A stretch of DNA of 64,000 bases. Origin: an uncultured Pseudomonadales bacterium (GTDB lineage: Bacteria > Pseudomonadota > Gammaproteobacteria > Pseudomonadales > Azotimanducaceae). Below, in pieces: positions 33,510-41,808 of this stretch; position 1 is the first letter of the stretch; each line of letters starts with the position of its first letter. The notes under the pieces were generated by a model. The model did not search any database and was not told the origin of the DNA. It saw only the letters and a list, made by a program, of their open reading frames with translations. Location: contig CAKZWF010000024.1 in the NCBI GenBank assembly GCA_937921865.1, positions 1 to 64,000 on the forward strand, read 5' to 3'. A program made the position numbers and the translations under genes.

Positions 33510-34118
33510 CTAGACAATCTGAATATCACGTTCGGCGCATTCCGCCTCGTCTGGCTCCTGCCATGCAGCATTCGCCAGTTCGAAGATCTCGTCCGAGACC
33601 TCCATTTTGAAGGTGCTGCCCTGCAGCTGGTTGCGCTCACTCACCCGTTGTCTTCGAACATCTACCGGCGCATCCACAAGATATACCTTCAGGGTGTAGT
33701 TGGTGGCGTCCACTCGCCGATAAAAGTCTTCCCGGTCAGCCAGCTGGACCAGCCCCAGTTCGACAATCGCATCCGTGCCGGTTTCGATCAGTTCACAAGC
33801 GACGCGCCAGATCTGGTCAATGCAGCGGCTCTTGCGATCTGAATACCACTGCATGAAATCTGTTTCTGGTCGATCTGGTCTGAACAAGATGACCATCCAT
33901 TCGTCGAGATTCAGGCATGGGGCTGCGTGGGTTAACGACAGTTTGCCCGCGTGGGTGGATTTACCGGCACCCACAGGGCCTTCAATGAGATGAATAGTAG
34001 CGATTGCCTTGCTCCAGAGTTTCAGTTGGTATGCGATAGCGTATGACGTTTGCGATCGATCTGGCAGCCTGCTATTTTCGTGACGCTTGTGCCGCGGATC
34101 GAAGACCCATCTACTCAA
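33510..34118 (-). CDS. P-loop kinase-like AAA protein
   Basis: A frame of up to 202 residues with Walker A GPVGAGKST, NLDEWMVILFRPDRPE, a central Asp/Glu segment (IVELGLVQLADRED) and VRRQRVSERN near the lid, resembling small-molecule or zeta-toxin-like kinases of the AAA_33 type. The only conventional start in frame is TTG at 34118, giving 43 residues before the usual beginning of the domain (ATIHLIEG); no ATG, GTG or TTG lies between. A rare ATC/ATT start after GGAGCAAGG is conceivable. Substrate unknown. Confidence 0.65.
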   Translation of the reverse strand: MSRWVFDPRHKRHENSRLPDRSQTSYAIAYQLKLWSKAIATIHLIEGPVGAGKSTHAGKLSLTHAAPCLNLDEWMVILFRPDRPETDFMQWYSDRKSRCIDQIWRVACELIETGTDAIVELGLVQLADREDFYRRVDATNYTLKVYLVDAPVDVRRQRVSERNQLQGSTFKMEVSDEIFELANAAWQEPDEAECAERDIQIV

Positions 34119-34201
34119 GGTGGTTTGTCGGTCGAGGTCGCGTCAATGGCTGACTCCAGTCAGACCTTTTCCCGATTCTTCTAAGGCGGAGCAGGTTCAC
34201 T

Positions 34202-34612
34202 ATGAGAACCGAACACACAGATCGTATAGAGCTTCAGGATGTGATGCTGAAGTATGCAGCAGGGATTGATGAGCAGCACGACGAGTTGTTGCGAAGCTGT
34301 TTTGCTGAAGACCTGGTCGCACCCGGGTTTCGTCAACAGGCGATAAAGGGTGTGGATGCGTGGATGTCTTTCCTGCATGAAGAGCTCGAACCGTTCAGAA
34401 GCACTCAGCATATGCTCGGTCCGCTGCTGGCTACGATTGACGGGGATAGCGCCCAGACGCGAACGGATCTTCAGGCTATGCACGTAGTCAAAGAGCCGAA
34501 GGGGCAGATACTGCTGGTGTGGGGAACATACAACACGAAGATGGTGCGCAGAGGTGGGCGCTGGTTGATCCAGCACCATGAGCTCGCGATAAAGAAGTCT
34601 ATTCGGCAATAA
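34202..34612 (+). CDS. NTF2/SnoaL-like protein
   Basis: A 136-residue cone-fold protein of the SnoaL/NTF2 superfamily: N-terminal helix RIELQDVMLKYAAGIDEQ, then LLRSCFAEDLV, ending in RRGGRWLIQHHELAIK. Such proteins act as isomerases, dehydratases, or beta subunits of ring-hydroxylating dioxygenases. AAGGCGGAGCAGG precedes the ATG. It lies near two Rieske alpha-subunit genes, separated from the first by a divergent PPOX gene. Function inferred only from fold and context. Confidence 0.78.
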   Translation: MRTEHTDRIELQDVMLKYAAGIDEQHDELLRSCFAEDLVAPGFRQQAIKGVDAWMSFLHEELEPFRSTQHMLGPLLATIDGDSAQTRTDLQAMHVVKEPKGQILLVWGTYNTKMVRRGGRWLIQHHELAIKKSIRQ

Positions 34613-34632
34613 GCCCGGTCACCGAAGGCTGC

Positions 34633-35226
34633 TCACCGAGGCGGCAGCCCGTGTTTCTTCCGTTCTGCATTCATCCTGACTGCGTCGCTGCTCATACGTT
34701 TGCCAAGCGCGTCTTCATCGATGGTGCCGGCCATGTGTTTTGAAGCCGTACCAGCGTTGTACATGATGCGTTTTTCCGGAGTGACCGACAGAACCACCCG
34801 CAACGGCGAATCCAGAAAGTTGTAGAAGTAGTCTTCACCGTCTTTGTTGCCAGGATTGAGTTTCTGGGACAATGCGCGATAAAACTTATCTTTGGTGGTG
34901 TCGTCTGAGAACAGCTCGCCGCGGCCTTTGAAGGTGATCGCTCCATGGGGCAGCCCTTTGCCAACACCGCGCGGATAGGATGCGCTGCTGACGTTAATAG
35001 AGACCCGGTTGTCCCGGCGGATTGCGGCAGTTCGATGGCGATGTGAACCAAAGGTGACCCAGATTTTGCCGTCGTGCCAGACGAACGCGTGAGTCACGCC
35101 CACCGGCCAGCCGTCTTTGGTTGACCACATGAGTACACACTCACCCGCTGTATTCATCAGACTATCCACTTCATCGTCAGTAAATGGATAGATTGAGACA
35201 ATTTCATGATCTTCAGCACGGCCCAT
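34633..35226 (-). CDS. pyridoxamine 5'-phosphate oxidase-fold (PPOX) flavin/F420 protein
   Basis: A 197-residue split-barrel protein: PFTDDEVDSLMNTAGECVLMW, VTHAFVWHDGKIWVTFGSHRHRTAAIRRDNRVSINVS and HGAITFKGRGELF follow the PPOX-fold order that binds FMN or F420. The ATG at 35226 has GGAGG seven bases upstream; an upstream in-frame ATG at 35286 is therefore less likely. It is divergent from the Rieske oxygenase gene, with an inverted repeat between them, and may supply reduced cofactor chemistry to the local catabolic genes. Confidence 0.8.
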   Translation of the reverse strand: MGRAEDHEIVSIYPFTDDEVDSLMNTAGECVLMWSTKDGWPVGVTHAFVWHDGKIWVTFGSHRHRTAAIRRDNRVSINVSSASYPRGVGKGLPHGAITFKGRGELFSDDTTKDKFYRALSQKLNPGNKDGEDYFYNFLDSPLRVVLSVTPEKRIMYNAGTASKHMAGTIDEDALGKRMSSDAVRMNAERKKHGLPPR

Positions 35227-35281
35227 CAGCGCCCTCCAATGCAGGATTTCCAGCACCATCCTCGCCGAGTACACTCTCAGG

Positions 35282-35318
35282 ATCAATCTCCATTGGATCA
35301 GCTCTGGTTGAGATTGAT
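35282..35318. promoter_or_regulatory. 9-bp inverted repeat in divergent PPOX/Rieske promoter
   Basis: Arms ATCAATCTC (35282-35290) and GAGATTGAT (35310-35318) are perfect complements with a 19-base spacer, centred in the 119-base gap between two divergent genes. A regulator-binding site is the likeliest reading; no regulator gene is adjacent. Confidence 0.45.
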
Positions 35319-35345
35319 TCTTGAGGGCGGGAAGGGGAACTCAGC

Positions 35346-36575
35346 ATGAATACTGGTGACAAGGTATCGCCTGGCCGGACCAGCGACGCGCGTGCTGAGC
35401 TGATTGGTATGGCCCGCCGCAATATGCTGCATGCTGAAGCTGGCACGATTGAGCAGGCTGATGGCGTTGTCCGCGTACCTGCGTCGAACTACTTCGATGA
35501 GCGGCAGTGGCAGCGGGAAGTTGACCAGGTATTCAAACGCGTGCCTTTGATGTTGGCCATGAGTTGCGAACTGAAAGCCGCGGGTGATTTCAAGACGCTT
35601 GAGGTTTGCGGTGTGCCGGTGTTGCTGGTCCGCGATGATGAGCAGGTTGTACGCGCATTCATTAATTCCTGCAGCCACCGCGGTGCGGTGGTGGTGACAG
35701 AACAGCGGGGTTCGCGCACTCGTTTCAGTTGTCCTTATCACGCCTGGACTTATGATGGTCGTGGTGATCTGGTTTCGATTTATGCCGAGAGTGATTTCGG
35801 CGAGATTGACAAATCCTGCCATGGGCTGACGCGGCTTCCTGCTGGTGAGAGGGCGGGAATGGTCTGGGTGTCGCTGGATCCTGAGTCCACACTCGATCTC
35901 GATGTTTTCTTATGCGGCTACGATCAACTGCTCGCGCAATTCGATTTTGCAGACTGGTCCCTGTTTGAAGACCGCACTCTCAAAGGTCCTAACTGGAAGA
36001 TCGCCTACGATGGCTACCTGGACCTTTATCACCTGCCGATCCTGCATCGGAATACCTTTGGCGCCAATATGCCTAACCAGGCACTTTATGACGCCTGGGG
36101 ACCACACCAAAGAGTTTCGTCACCGGATCCCGGTCTGTTGAAGCTCAAGGACAGTAATGAATCTGACTGGCCGACCGCGCGTCTCCTGCAAGGCGTGTGG
36201 ACCATTTTCCCACACGTCTCAATTGCCTCCTTTGATGGCGGTGGAGGCCGAGGAGTGATGGTGTCGCAGCTGTTTCCCGGGCAGACTCCGCTGGAGTCTT
36301 ATACCGTGCAGAACTATGTCATGGAGCGGTTGCCGGAAAGTGATGCGGTGCGAGACAGAGCCCACGAGCAGTTCGGATTACTGGAGATGGTGGTGCGCGA
36401 TGAAGACTATGCCACCGGTTTAAGGCAGCAGGCTGCGCTGCGGAGTCGACCAGATGCGCAGGTGCTGTTTGGACGCAATGAAGCAGGCGGTCAACACTTT
36501 CACGGGTTTATCGAACGATTGCTGGCGTGCGATTCGGAGAATCTGTCTGATCTGTTCAGTATGAATAGTGCATGA
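35346..36575 (+). CDS. Rieske ring-hydroxylating oxygenase, alpha subunit (first)
   Basis: A 409-residue non-heme iron oxygenase subunit. The [2Fe-2S] Rieske ligands are CSH (Cys109, His111) and CPYH (Cys129, His132). The mononuclear iron site is in NWKIAYDGYLDLYHLPILH, with His229 and His234 and a bridging acid at Asp227. These enzymes use ferredoxin electrons to hydroxylate or demethylate aromatic, steroid, betaine-like or other substrates. It heads a plus-strand run with an NTF2-like protein, a small orphan and a second Rieske alpha subunit. Confidence 0.9.
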   Translation: MNTGDKVSPGRTSDARAELIGMARRNMLHAEAGTIEQADGVVRVPASNYFDERQWQREVDQVFKRVPLMLAMSCELKAAGDFKTLEVCGVPVLLVRDDEQVVRAFINSCSHRGAVVVTEQRGSRTRFSCPYHAWTYDGRGDLVSIYAESDFGEIDKSCHGLTRLPAGERAGMVWVSLDPESTLDLDVFLCGYDQLLAQFDFADWSLFEDRTLKGPNWKIAYDGYLDLYHLPILHRNTFGANMPNQALYDAWGPHQRVSSPDPGLLKLKDSNESDWPTARLLQGVWTIFPHVSIASFDGGGGRGVMVSQLFPGQTPLESYTVQNYVMERLPESDAVRDRAHEQFGLLEMVVRDEDYATGLRQQAALRSRPDAQVLFGRNEAGGQHFHGFIERLLACDSENLSDLFSMNSA

Positions 36576-36605
36576 GCAGATGCTGTTTTCTCAAGGGGAT
36601 AAAGT

Positions 36606-37043
36606 ATGGATGAACGTTATGAGCTGCATGACCTTGTGGCACGTTACTCAGATGCGGTAAGTCGGCATGATGAACCAGTCTTTGCTGCTACCTGGGCGAT
36701 TGATGCGCTCTGGCAGCTTCCTGGCGCGCCACTGACGAAAGGCAGGGATAACATCGTCGCGCTGTGGAACAGTGTGATGGCGCGCTTTCCGTTTGTGCTC
36801 CAGCGTATGAATAACGGCACGGTAAACATTGATGGAGACACCGGATCAGGACGCTGGTATTTGAGTGAGCACATCGTTGGGGAAGACGGCGGTGTGATGA
36901 TCAATATTGGTGTTTATCAGGACCGCTATATTCGTGCAGGTGACGGCTGGGTGTTTGCGGAGCGGCATTTTTCGATGCTCTATCACGAGCGCAAAGCGCC
37001 ATCTGACAGCGTTATCACCTCGCCGTATCCGGATCTGGTGTGA
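36606..37043 (+). CDS. NTF2/SnoaL-like protein, possible oxygenase beta-type partner
   Basis: A 145-residue cone-fold protein: RYELHDLVARYSDAVSRHDEPVFAATWAIDALWQLPG at the N-terminus and GWVFAERHFSMLYH near the end are typical of SnoaL_4-like members. AAGGGGATAAAGT precedes the ATG, 30 bases after the first Rieske gene. Beta subunits of ring-hydroxylating dioxygenases share this fold, so it could be a structural partner of the neighbouring alpha subunit, or an independent isomerase/dehydratase. Confidence 0.82.
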   Translation: MDERYELHDLVARYSDAVSRHDEPVFAATWAIDALWQLPGAPLTKGRDNIVALWNSVMARFPFVLQRMNNGTVNIDGDTGSGRWYLSEHIVGEDGGVMINIGVYQDRYIRAGDGWVFAERHFSMLYHERKAPSDSVITSPYPDLV

Positions 37044-37140
37044 TCAGCTTACGGGTGTGGAACTGGCATGGCAGACTGGTTTTTACCCTGACCACAAAAT
37101 TCCCTACAATCTTTGCTGGCGTTTTTCCTGGGGAGAGAGA

Positions 37141-37374
37141 ATGGCGCAACTGCGACACGCTCTGTCGGGAGCGGTCTATACCCTGGTTGGTGATGACACC
37201 GTTCGGGTCGAAAACAACGGCCTGACCGGTCTGTTTACTGCTACCGGTCGCCATCTCGAGGGAGAACTCACTCATGCTGATCCGCACATGCTGGTCTGGC
37301 TGGCTGGACCACAGCTGCCGAAAGATGATCCTAATGCCCGCCGGAGTCAGCGCTCCTGGTCTTCGGAGGACTGA
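37141..37374 (+). CDS. 77-residue orphan protein between oxygenase genes
   Basis: A small acidic-then-basic protein (MAQLRHALSGAVYTLVGDDT ... RRSQRSWSSED) with a strong GGGGAGAGAGA ribosome site. The middle (VRVENNGLTGLFTATGRHLE) looks like two or three beta strands. I do not recognise a family and there is no signal or membrane segment. It sits 3 bases before the second Rieske gene, so it is very probably translated with it and may belong to the same enzyme or pathway. Confidence 0.65.
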   Translation: MAQLRHALSGAVYTLVGDDTVRVENNGLTGLFTATGRHLEGELTHADPHMLVWLAGPQLPKDDPNARRSQRSWSSED

Positions 37375-37377
37375 GTC

Positions 37378-38721
37378 ATGACGCAAGCTGAGGCGAACAA
37401 TCGATCCGCTGGGATCAGCTACCAGCAACTGCTGGCGGAAGACGTTGTGCCGCCACCGGCTGTCCTCAAGCTGGAAAGCCCGCTCACCGATGTCCTCATT
37501 CAATCGGTGCCGGTTTCCCGCTACACCACACCCGAATTCCATGATCTGGAAATGCAACGGCTGTGGCCGAAGGTATGGCAGATGGCCTGTCGGGAAGAAG
37601 AGATCCCGGCAGTAGGCGATTATCTCCTTTATGAGATCGGCCAGTTTTCGATCATCGTGGTCCGTACTGCCTCGGGGATCAAAGCCCATCACAATGTCTG
37701 CCGACACCGCGGTCGGCGGCTGTGTGACTTTGATGGTCATGCGGCGAGTTTCATCTGCCCATTTCACGGTTTCAGCTGGAACATTGATGGCAGTCTCCGT
37801 GGAGTGACATCAAGCTGGGACTTTCCACAGATTGATCATGACGACTTCGATCTGAATTCTGTCTGCTGCGATACCTGGGGTGGCTGGGTGTTTATCAATA
37901 TGGACGCAAAGGCCGAGCCGCTGGCGGCGTTTCTTGGTGAGCTGCCGGAACACTTTGCTATCTGGACGCCCGAGCAGCGTTACATTGAAGCGCATGTTGG
38001 CAAAGTCATTGGCTGTAACTGGAAAGCCTGTCAGGAGGCTTTCATGGAAGCCTTTCATGTGATCACCACTCACCCACAGATTCTGGCTGGCATTGGCGAC
38101 GAAAATTCTCAGTATGACGCATGGGGTAACTTCTCGCGGGCCATCACGCCGAATGCGACGCCGAGTCCACATCTGCGCTGGAAGCCCTCAGAGCAGGAGC
38201 TGTTTGATTCGGTCACCATGCGCGAACTTGATCAGGATCCCGGGCCTCGCGTGCCGGATGGGATGACCGCCCGGGCGATGATGGCAGCGGGCGCGAGAGC
38301 AGGATTGCAGCGTGTTGTTGGTGAAGACGCGGTGATTTCAGATGCTGAAGTTGCAGACAGTATCTACTACACGCTGTTTCCGAATTTTCACCCCTGGGGC
38401 GGTTTCAACCGGATCAACTACCGGTTTCGGCCCTTTGATAATCGCCACGACAAGTGTCTGATGGAATGCTATTACTTAAGCCCGTTTGCTGGTGAGCGTC
38501 CGCCGCCTGCAAAAATGCACTTTCTCGCGGAAGACGAACCCTGGACCAATGCACCCGAACTGGGTTTACTTGCCAAGGTGTTTACTCAGGACACTTTCAA
38601 TCTGCCGAAAGTGCAGGCAGGTCTGGCTGCCGCCCAGTTTGATGAAGTTGTGCTCGCGAACTATCAGGAGACCAAGATACGGCACTTTCACCACCTGTTA
38701 TCGAAGTGGCTGGCTGGCTGA
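37378..38721 (+). CDS. Rieske ring-hydroxylating oxygenase, alpha subunit (second)
   Basis: A 447-residue alpha subunit. Rieske ligands: CRH (Cys108, His110) and CPFH (Cys127, His130), in NVCRHRGRRLCDFDGH and FICPFHGFSWNIDGSLRG. Mononuclear iron: NWKACQEAFMEAFHVITTHP with His227 and His232. The sequence differs clearly from the first alpha subunit; the EAFHVxxTHP form is common in oxygenases of biphenyl/steroid-like catabolism. No ferredoxin or reductase gene lies in this stretch. Probably in one operon with the preceding three plus-strand genes. Confidence 0.9.
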   Translation: MTQAEANNRSAGISYQQLLAEDVVPPPAVLKLESPLTDVLIQSVPVSRYTTPEFHDLEMQRLWPKVWQMACREEEIPAVGDYLLYEIGQFSIIVVRTASGIKAHHNVCRHRGRRLCDFDGHAASFICPFHGFSWNIDGSLRGVTSSWDFPQIDHDDFDLNSVCCDTWGGWVFINMDAKAEPLAAFLGELPEHFAIWTPEQRYIEAHVGKVIGCNWKACQEAFMEAFHVITTHPQILAGIGDENSQYDAWGNFSRAITPNATPSPHLRWKPSEQELFDSVTMRELDQDPGPRVPDGMTARAMMAAGARAGLQRVVGEDAVISDAEVADSIYYTLFPNFHPWGGFNRINYRFRPFDNRHDKCLMECYYLSPFAGERPPPAKMHFLAEDEPWTNAPELGLLAKVFTQDTFNLPKVQAGLAAAQFDEVVLANYQETKIRHFHHLLSKWLAG

Positions 38722-38730
38722 AGACCGCGC

Positions 38731-39087
38731 TCAGGTCTGCTCAGTGAAAAAATCGGCCCGCGCGGTGAAGGTTTCGTCATAGACGGGTTCAGTCAGGTCG
38801 ACGCGATATTTGGCTGATTCGGCATTGAGCAAACCAAAAGAGCCGATCGCATCGCGCATCCCCAGATACCATTCGCTCTGAAAATGCGCAGCCAGCGCCG
38901 CTTCGCTCTCCCACAGTTCAAACACCCGGATACGGCCAGGATGAGTGGGTTCTATGGACCAGTCGTAGGCCAGACAACCGACTTCCGTGAGCGCGCCTTC
39001 AATCAACGGACGGCTGGTTGCCAGCGCGGCTTCGAGGTTTTCCGGTGGTAAATCGATGGTGGCGGAGATGATGATTTTCTTTGACAT
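38731..39087 (-). CDS. antibiotic-biosynthesis monooxygenase (ABM) domain protein
   Basis: A 118-residue ferredoxin-fold protein of the ABM/YgiN type: KKIIISATIDLPPENLEAALATSRPLIEGALTEVGCLAYDW, then RIRVFELWESEAALAAHFQSE. Members oxidise quinols or aromatic polyketides without cofactor. The ATG at 39087 has AGAGAG just upstream; an in-frame ATG at 39186 falls inside the neighbouring luciferase-like gene and is rejected. Last gene of a minus-strand run that begins with an SDR at 41677. Confidence 0.82.
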   Translation of the reverse strand: MSKKIIISATIDLPPENLEAALATSRPLIEGALTEVGCLAYDWSIEPTHPGRIRVFELWESEAALAAHFQSEWYLGMRDAIGSFGLLNAESAKYRVDLTEPVYDETFTARADFFTEQT

Positions 39088-39106
39088 GGCTCTCTTATAA
39101 ATTTGG

Positions 39107-40072
39107 CTATTTTCCGGATAAACGCTCGACGACTGGTGCAAATGCTTCCATCGCGACGTCACTGATAGTGATATAGGAAATTCCATGCGCTTCCCGGCGG
39201 CGTTCGAGCTCTTCGCAGATAGTAGTCACGCTGCCGAACAGTGCGTGGGGATGGCGTCGCATTTCGGCGGGCGAGTAGTCGAACATCTGCGCAAAGTTTT
39301 GCAGCACTGAAGATGGATCATCCATGACAAAAGTGAAGTAAGCACCGATCTCGATCTCAAGCGCATCGAAACGCGCTCCGGCAGCTTCACGCACCCAACC
39401 AAGTTTTCGTTCGGTCTGTTCCGCAGACGAGCTCTGGACACCTTGCGCACCGAGCATGCCGGAACGATTATTGAAATTCAGGCTGACAATGTCCGCCTCA
39501 CGACCGGCTAATCGCAATATTCTCGGGCTTCCACCACCAATCATCAGTGGGGGTTTTGACACCGGTTTGGGAACGCCTTCAAACTCTCGCCAGCGCAGGC
39601 TGGCATTGTCCACGTTAACTGGACCTTCAACGCTGAATGCTCGAATCCCTTCTATCACGTCTGCAAGCCTGTCAATACGCACACCGGGCTCATCGAAATC
39701 GAGGCCGATCGCAGCGTATTCATCCTGTAGCCAACCTGCACCCAGGCCCAGCTCCAGGCGCCCGTTAGAGAGAAGATCGATGGTCATGGCTGACTTCACC
39801 AGGACCAGCGGGTTGTAGTAGTCGATGCAGAAGACCCGGCAGCCGATATGAATGGTGCTGGTTACGGCGGCCGCATAAGCCATAGCGGGAAGCGCCGCCA
39901 GGTTCTGGACTGGATGTGCGCTGCGCTCAAGGGCGGGACCTGGACCAATAAGGTGGTCGGCAAGATGGAAGGCTGAGTAGCCAAGGTCTTCAGCCCGCTG
40001 AGCTCTGGCTGCCCACTGGACACCGCTCTCGGCATTGAATGATTGCACCCCGAAGCGGAAAGCTCGAGTCAT
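39107..40072 (-). CDS. luciferase-like monooxygenase, F420-dependent family oxidoreductase
   Basis: A 321-residue TIM-barrel flavin enzyme of the LLM class. FRFGVQSFNAESGVQWAARAQRAEDLGYSAFHLADH starts the barrel, and LSNGRLELGLGAGWLQDEYAAIGLDFDEPGVR is the strongly conserved cofactor segment; GVQSSSAEQTERKLGWVREAAG lies further on. The pattern resembles the subfamily annotated as F420-dependent in actinobacteria; FMN use is possible in a proteobacterium. It lies between the ABM and ThuA genes with short spacers. Confidence 0.82.
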   Translation of the reverse strand: MTRAFRFGVQSFNAESGVQWAARAQRAEDLGYSAFHLADHLIGPGPALERSAHPVQNLAALPAMAYAAAVTSTIHIGCRVFCIDYYNPLVLVKSAMTIDLLSNGRLELGLGAGWLQDEYAAIGLDFDEPGVRIDRLADVIEGIRAFSVEGPVNVDNASLRWREFEGVPKPVSKPPLMIGGGSPRILRLAGREADIVSLNFNNRSGMLGAQGVQSSSAEQTERKLGWVREAAGARFDALEIEIGAYFTFVMDDPSSVLQNFAQMFDYSPAEMRRHPHALFGSVTTICEELERRREAHGISYITISDVAMEAFAPVVERLSGK

Positions 40073-40084
40073 CGCCCTGCTCTC

Positions 40085-40849
40085 CTAGATGTTTTCGGTG
40101 CAGTATTGGATGCCACGTCTCAGCAGCTCATAGTATTCGGGCTTCTCCCAGCTGCCGCGCTCAATCTTCGGGTAATAGTCGATCATCGGCTGCATGTCGT
40201 AATGGCCGCGGCAATGGCCAAGATTCAGATACAGCACTTCACCCCCGCCAACACGATTCAGGTAATACACCGGTCTTGGTGCATCATCAGACCAGTCAGA
40301 TGCGACGAAGCCGGGCGCTGTGCCGGAAAATTCCGCGTGAAGCAGCAGTTCAAGGTCACCATGAATGCGACAGAGATAAAGCTCATCGTCAGTCTCGAAT
40401 TCGGCAATGCCTTTCACCAGTTCGTGGTCGGGATTTGATAGTCGAACCTGAAACGGTGTAATTGGCGGATGCGCAATAAACTGGCTACCCAGTGTTTCCA
40501 TCAGGACGGGAGCAATTTCCGGTGATTCCACCTGACCATCAGCCAGGAACTTCAGGATTGAATTGGTACCGTGCAGTGCGAACCAGCGTTTGCCGCTGGC
40601 AACGTAGTCCCTTAGAGTCCGTTGTTGTTCAGTGCTCGGGACCAGGTTGCAGGTGTAGGTGATCAGAAAATCACTGCCGCGGATCGCGTCGAGATCGTGA
40701 TAGTCACCGGCCACTCGGGTGCGAATGCGGTCATCTTCTGCCAGCAGCTTGAGAATTTCCAGTCTGGCAAAGTCGATGTCGTGGTAGTCTCCGGCAGCCA
40801 CCAGATAGACGTTTACGGTTTTGTTGTCGGTCCGCTTGGGATCAGCCAT
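40085..40849 (-). CDS. ThuA-like domain protein
   Basis: A 254-residue protein of the ThuA (class I glutamine amidotransferase-like) fold: VNVYLVAAGDYHDIDFARLEILKLL, LITYTCNLVPSTEQQRTLRDYV, KRWFALHGTNS and, near the end, GGEVLYLNLGHCRGH. ThuA proteins occur in sugar and glycoside catabolism but their reaction is poorly defined. No signal peptide. In line with the luciferase-like gene 12 bases downstream and the SDR 69 bases upstream, suggesting one transcript. Confidence 0.82.
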   Translation of the reverse strand: MADPKRTDNKTVNVYLVAAGDYHDIDFARLEILKLLAEDDRIRTRVAGDYHDLDAIRGSDFLITYTCNLVPSTEQQRTLRDYVASGKRWFALHGTNSILKFLADGQVESPEIAPVLMETLGSQFIAHPPITPFQVRLSNPDHELVKGIAEFETDDELYLCRIHGDLELLLHAEFSGTAPGFVASDWSDDAPRPVYYLNRVGGGEVLYLNLGHCRGHYDMQPMIDYYPKIERGSWEKPEYYELLRRGIQYCTENI

Positions 40850-40918
40850 TGCTTCTCCGCCATGAGATTAGAACGATGTCAGAATGTAGTCATGTCCAGT
40901 GAAATGGTACAGCTGGAC

Positions 40919-41677
40919 TTAGAACTGAATACGTTTTGTGAAACCACCGTCGATTACGATGTTGGTGGCGGTAGTGAATGCGCCCAATGGACTTGCCAGC
41001 AGCGCCACCTGGACGGCTACTTCCCGTGCCGAACCCAACCTGCCTAAAGGGATGTCGGCGACGGTCTGGTCGTATAGCGAGGTCATTTTTTCTTTGATAA
41101 AAGCCCACGATCCGCCTTCGATGTAGATAGGTCCGGGAGAGATGGCATTAACCCGAATGCCTTTTACGCCGACGTCCTGTGCCAGTGCACCGGCATATTG
41201 AATCAGTGCGCCTTTCATAGCGTTGTATGCGCCCGCGCTCATGAATTTTTCCAGGGCGGCAGTAGAGGAAATCATTGCAATACTGGCGTTGTCTGAATTC
41301 TCCAGATGCGGCGTGCAGGCCTCAACCAGGCGGACTGCGCCGAGTACATCGTATTCGAAGTTTGCTCGCCAGCCGGCTTCGCCTGGAGCATTGCCGCCAC
41401 TGACGTTTGAAACCAGAGCATCAATTCCTCCAAGAGCGTCGGCGGAAGCTGCGACCCAGGCTTTGAGTGCCTCGCCGTCTCCCACATCCACTGATGCGCC
41501 ATAGGCTTCAACGCCTTTGCTCTTGAGAGCTTCGACCGTACTGGCAACATCGTCAGCATTGCGTGCACAGATGGCCACATTGCAGCCTTCATCAGCCAGC
41601 GTGTCGGCAATTGCGCGACCGATGCCTTTGGTGGCTCCGGTAATCAGTGCCCGTTGGCCTTTCAGTTGCAGATCCAT
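40919..41677 (-). CDS. short-chain dehydrogenase/reductase (SDR)
   Basis: A 252-residue classical SDR. Cofactor motif TGATKGIG (residues 13-20), NVSGG in place of NNAG, catalytic Ser137/138 (MISSTA), Tyr151 and Lys155 (YNAMK), and ISPGPI after. NAD(P)-dependent alcohol or ketone oxidoreductase, cytosolic. First gene of a four-gene minus-strand run (SDR, ThuA, LLM, ABM), divergent from the P450 at 41809 with two palindromes between. Confidence 0.88.
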   Translation of the reverse strand: MDLQLKGQRALITGATKGIGRAIADTLADEGCNVAICARNADDVASTVEALKSKGVEAYGASVDVGDGEALKAWVAASADALGGIDALVSNVSGGNAPGEAGWRANFEYDVLGAVRLVEACTPHLENSDNASIAMISSTAALEKFMSAGAYNAMKGALIQYAGALAQDVGVKGIRVNAISPGPIYIEGGSWAFIKEKMTSLYDQTVADIPLGRLGSAREVAVQVALLASPLGAFTTATNIVIDGGFTKRIQF

Positions 41678-41725
41678 GGTGTCCCCTCATTCCCCTGAGC
41701 TTCATCATCACCGGGGCAAATTTGT

Positions 41726-41765
41726 CCGTCAAGACGGTTTTCACCAACCTTGTATGCGCGCATAC
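41726..41765. promoter_or_regulatory. two palindromes in divergent SDR/P450 promoter
   Basis: CCGTC-AA-GACGG (41726-41737) and the perfect 14-bp palindrome GTATGCGCGCATAC (41752-41765) lie in the 131-base gap between the divergent SDR and P450 genes. Their placement suggests operators shared by the two transcripts. Cognate regulator not seen nearby. Confidence 0.5.
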
Positions 41766-41808
41766 TTTTTCGCCTTCAACCTGAAGCTATTGAACAGGCG
41801 GCACAAAG

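Noticed and set aside
33283-33513. 76-codon plus-strand open frame after the acylase remnant
   Set aside because: No recognisable domain, no ribosome site, and it runs into the end of the convergent kinase gene.
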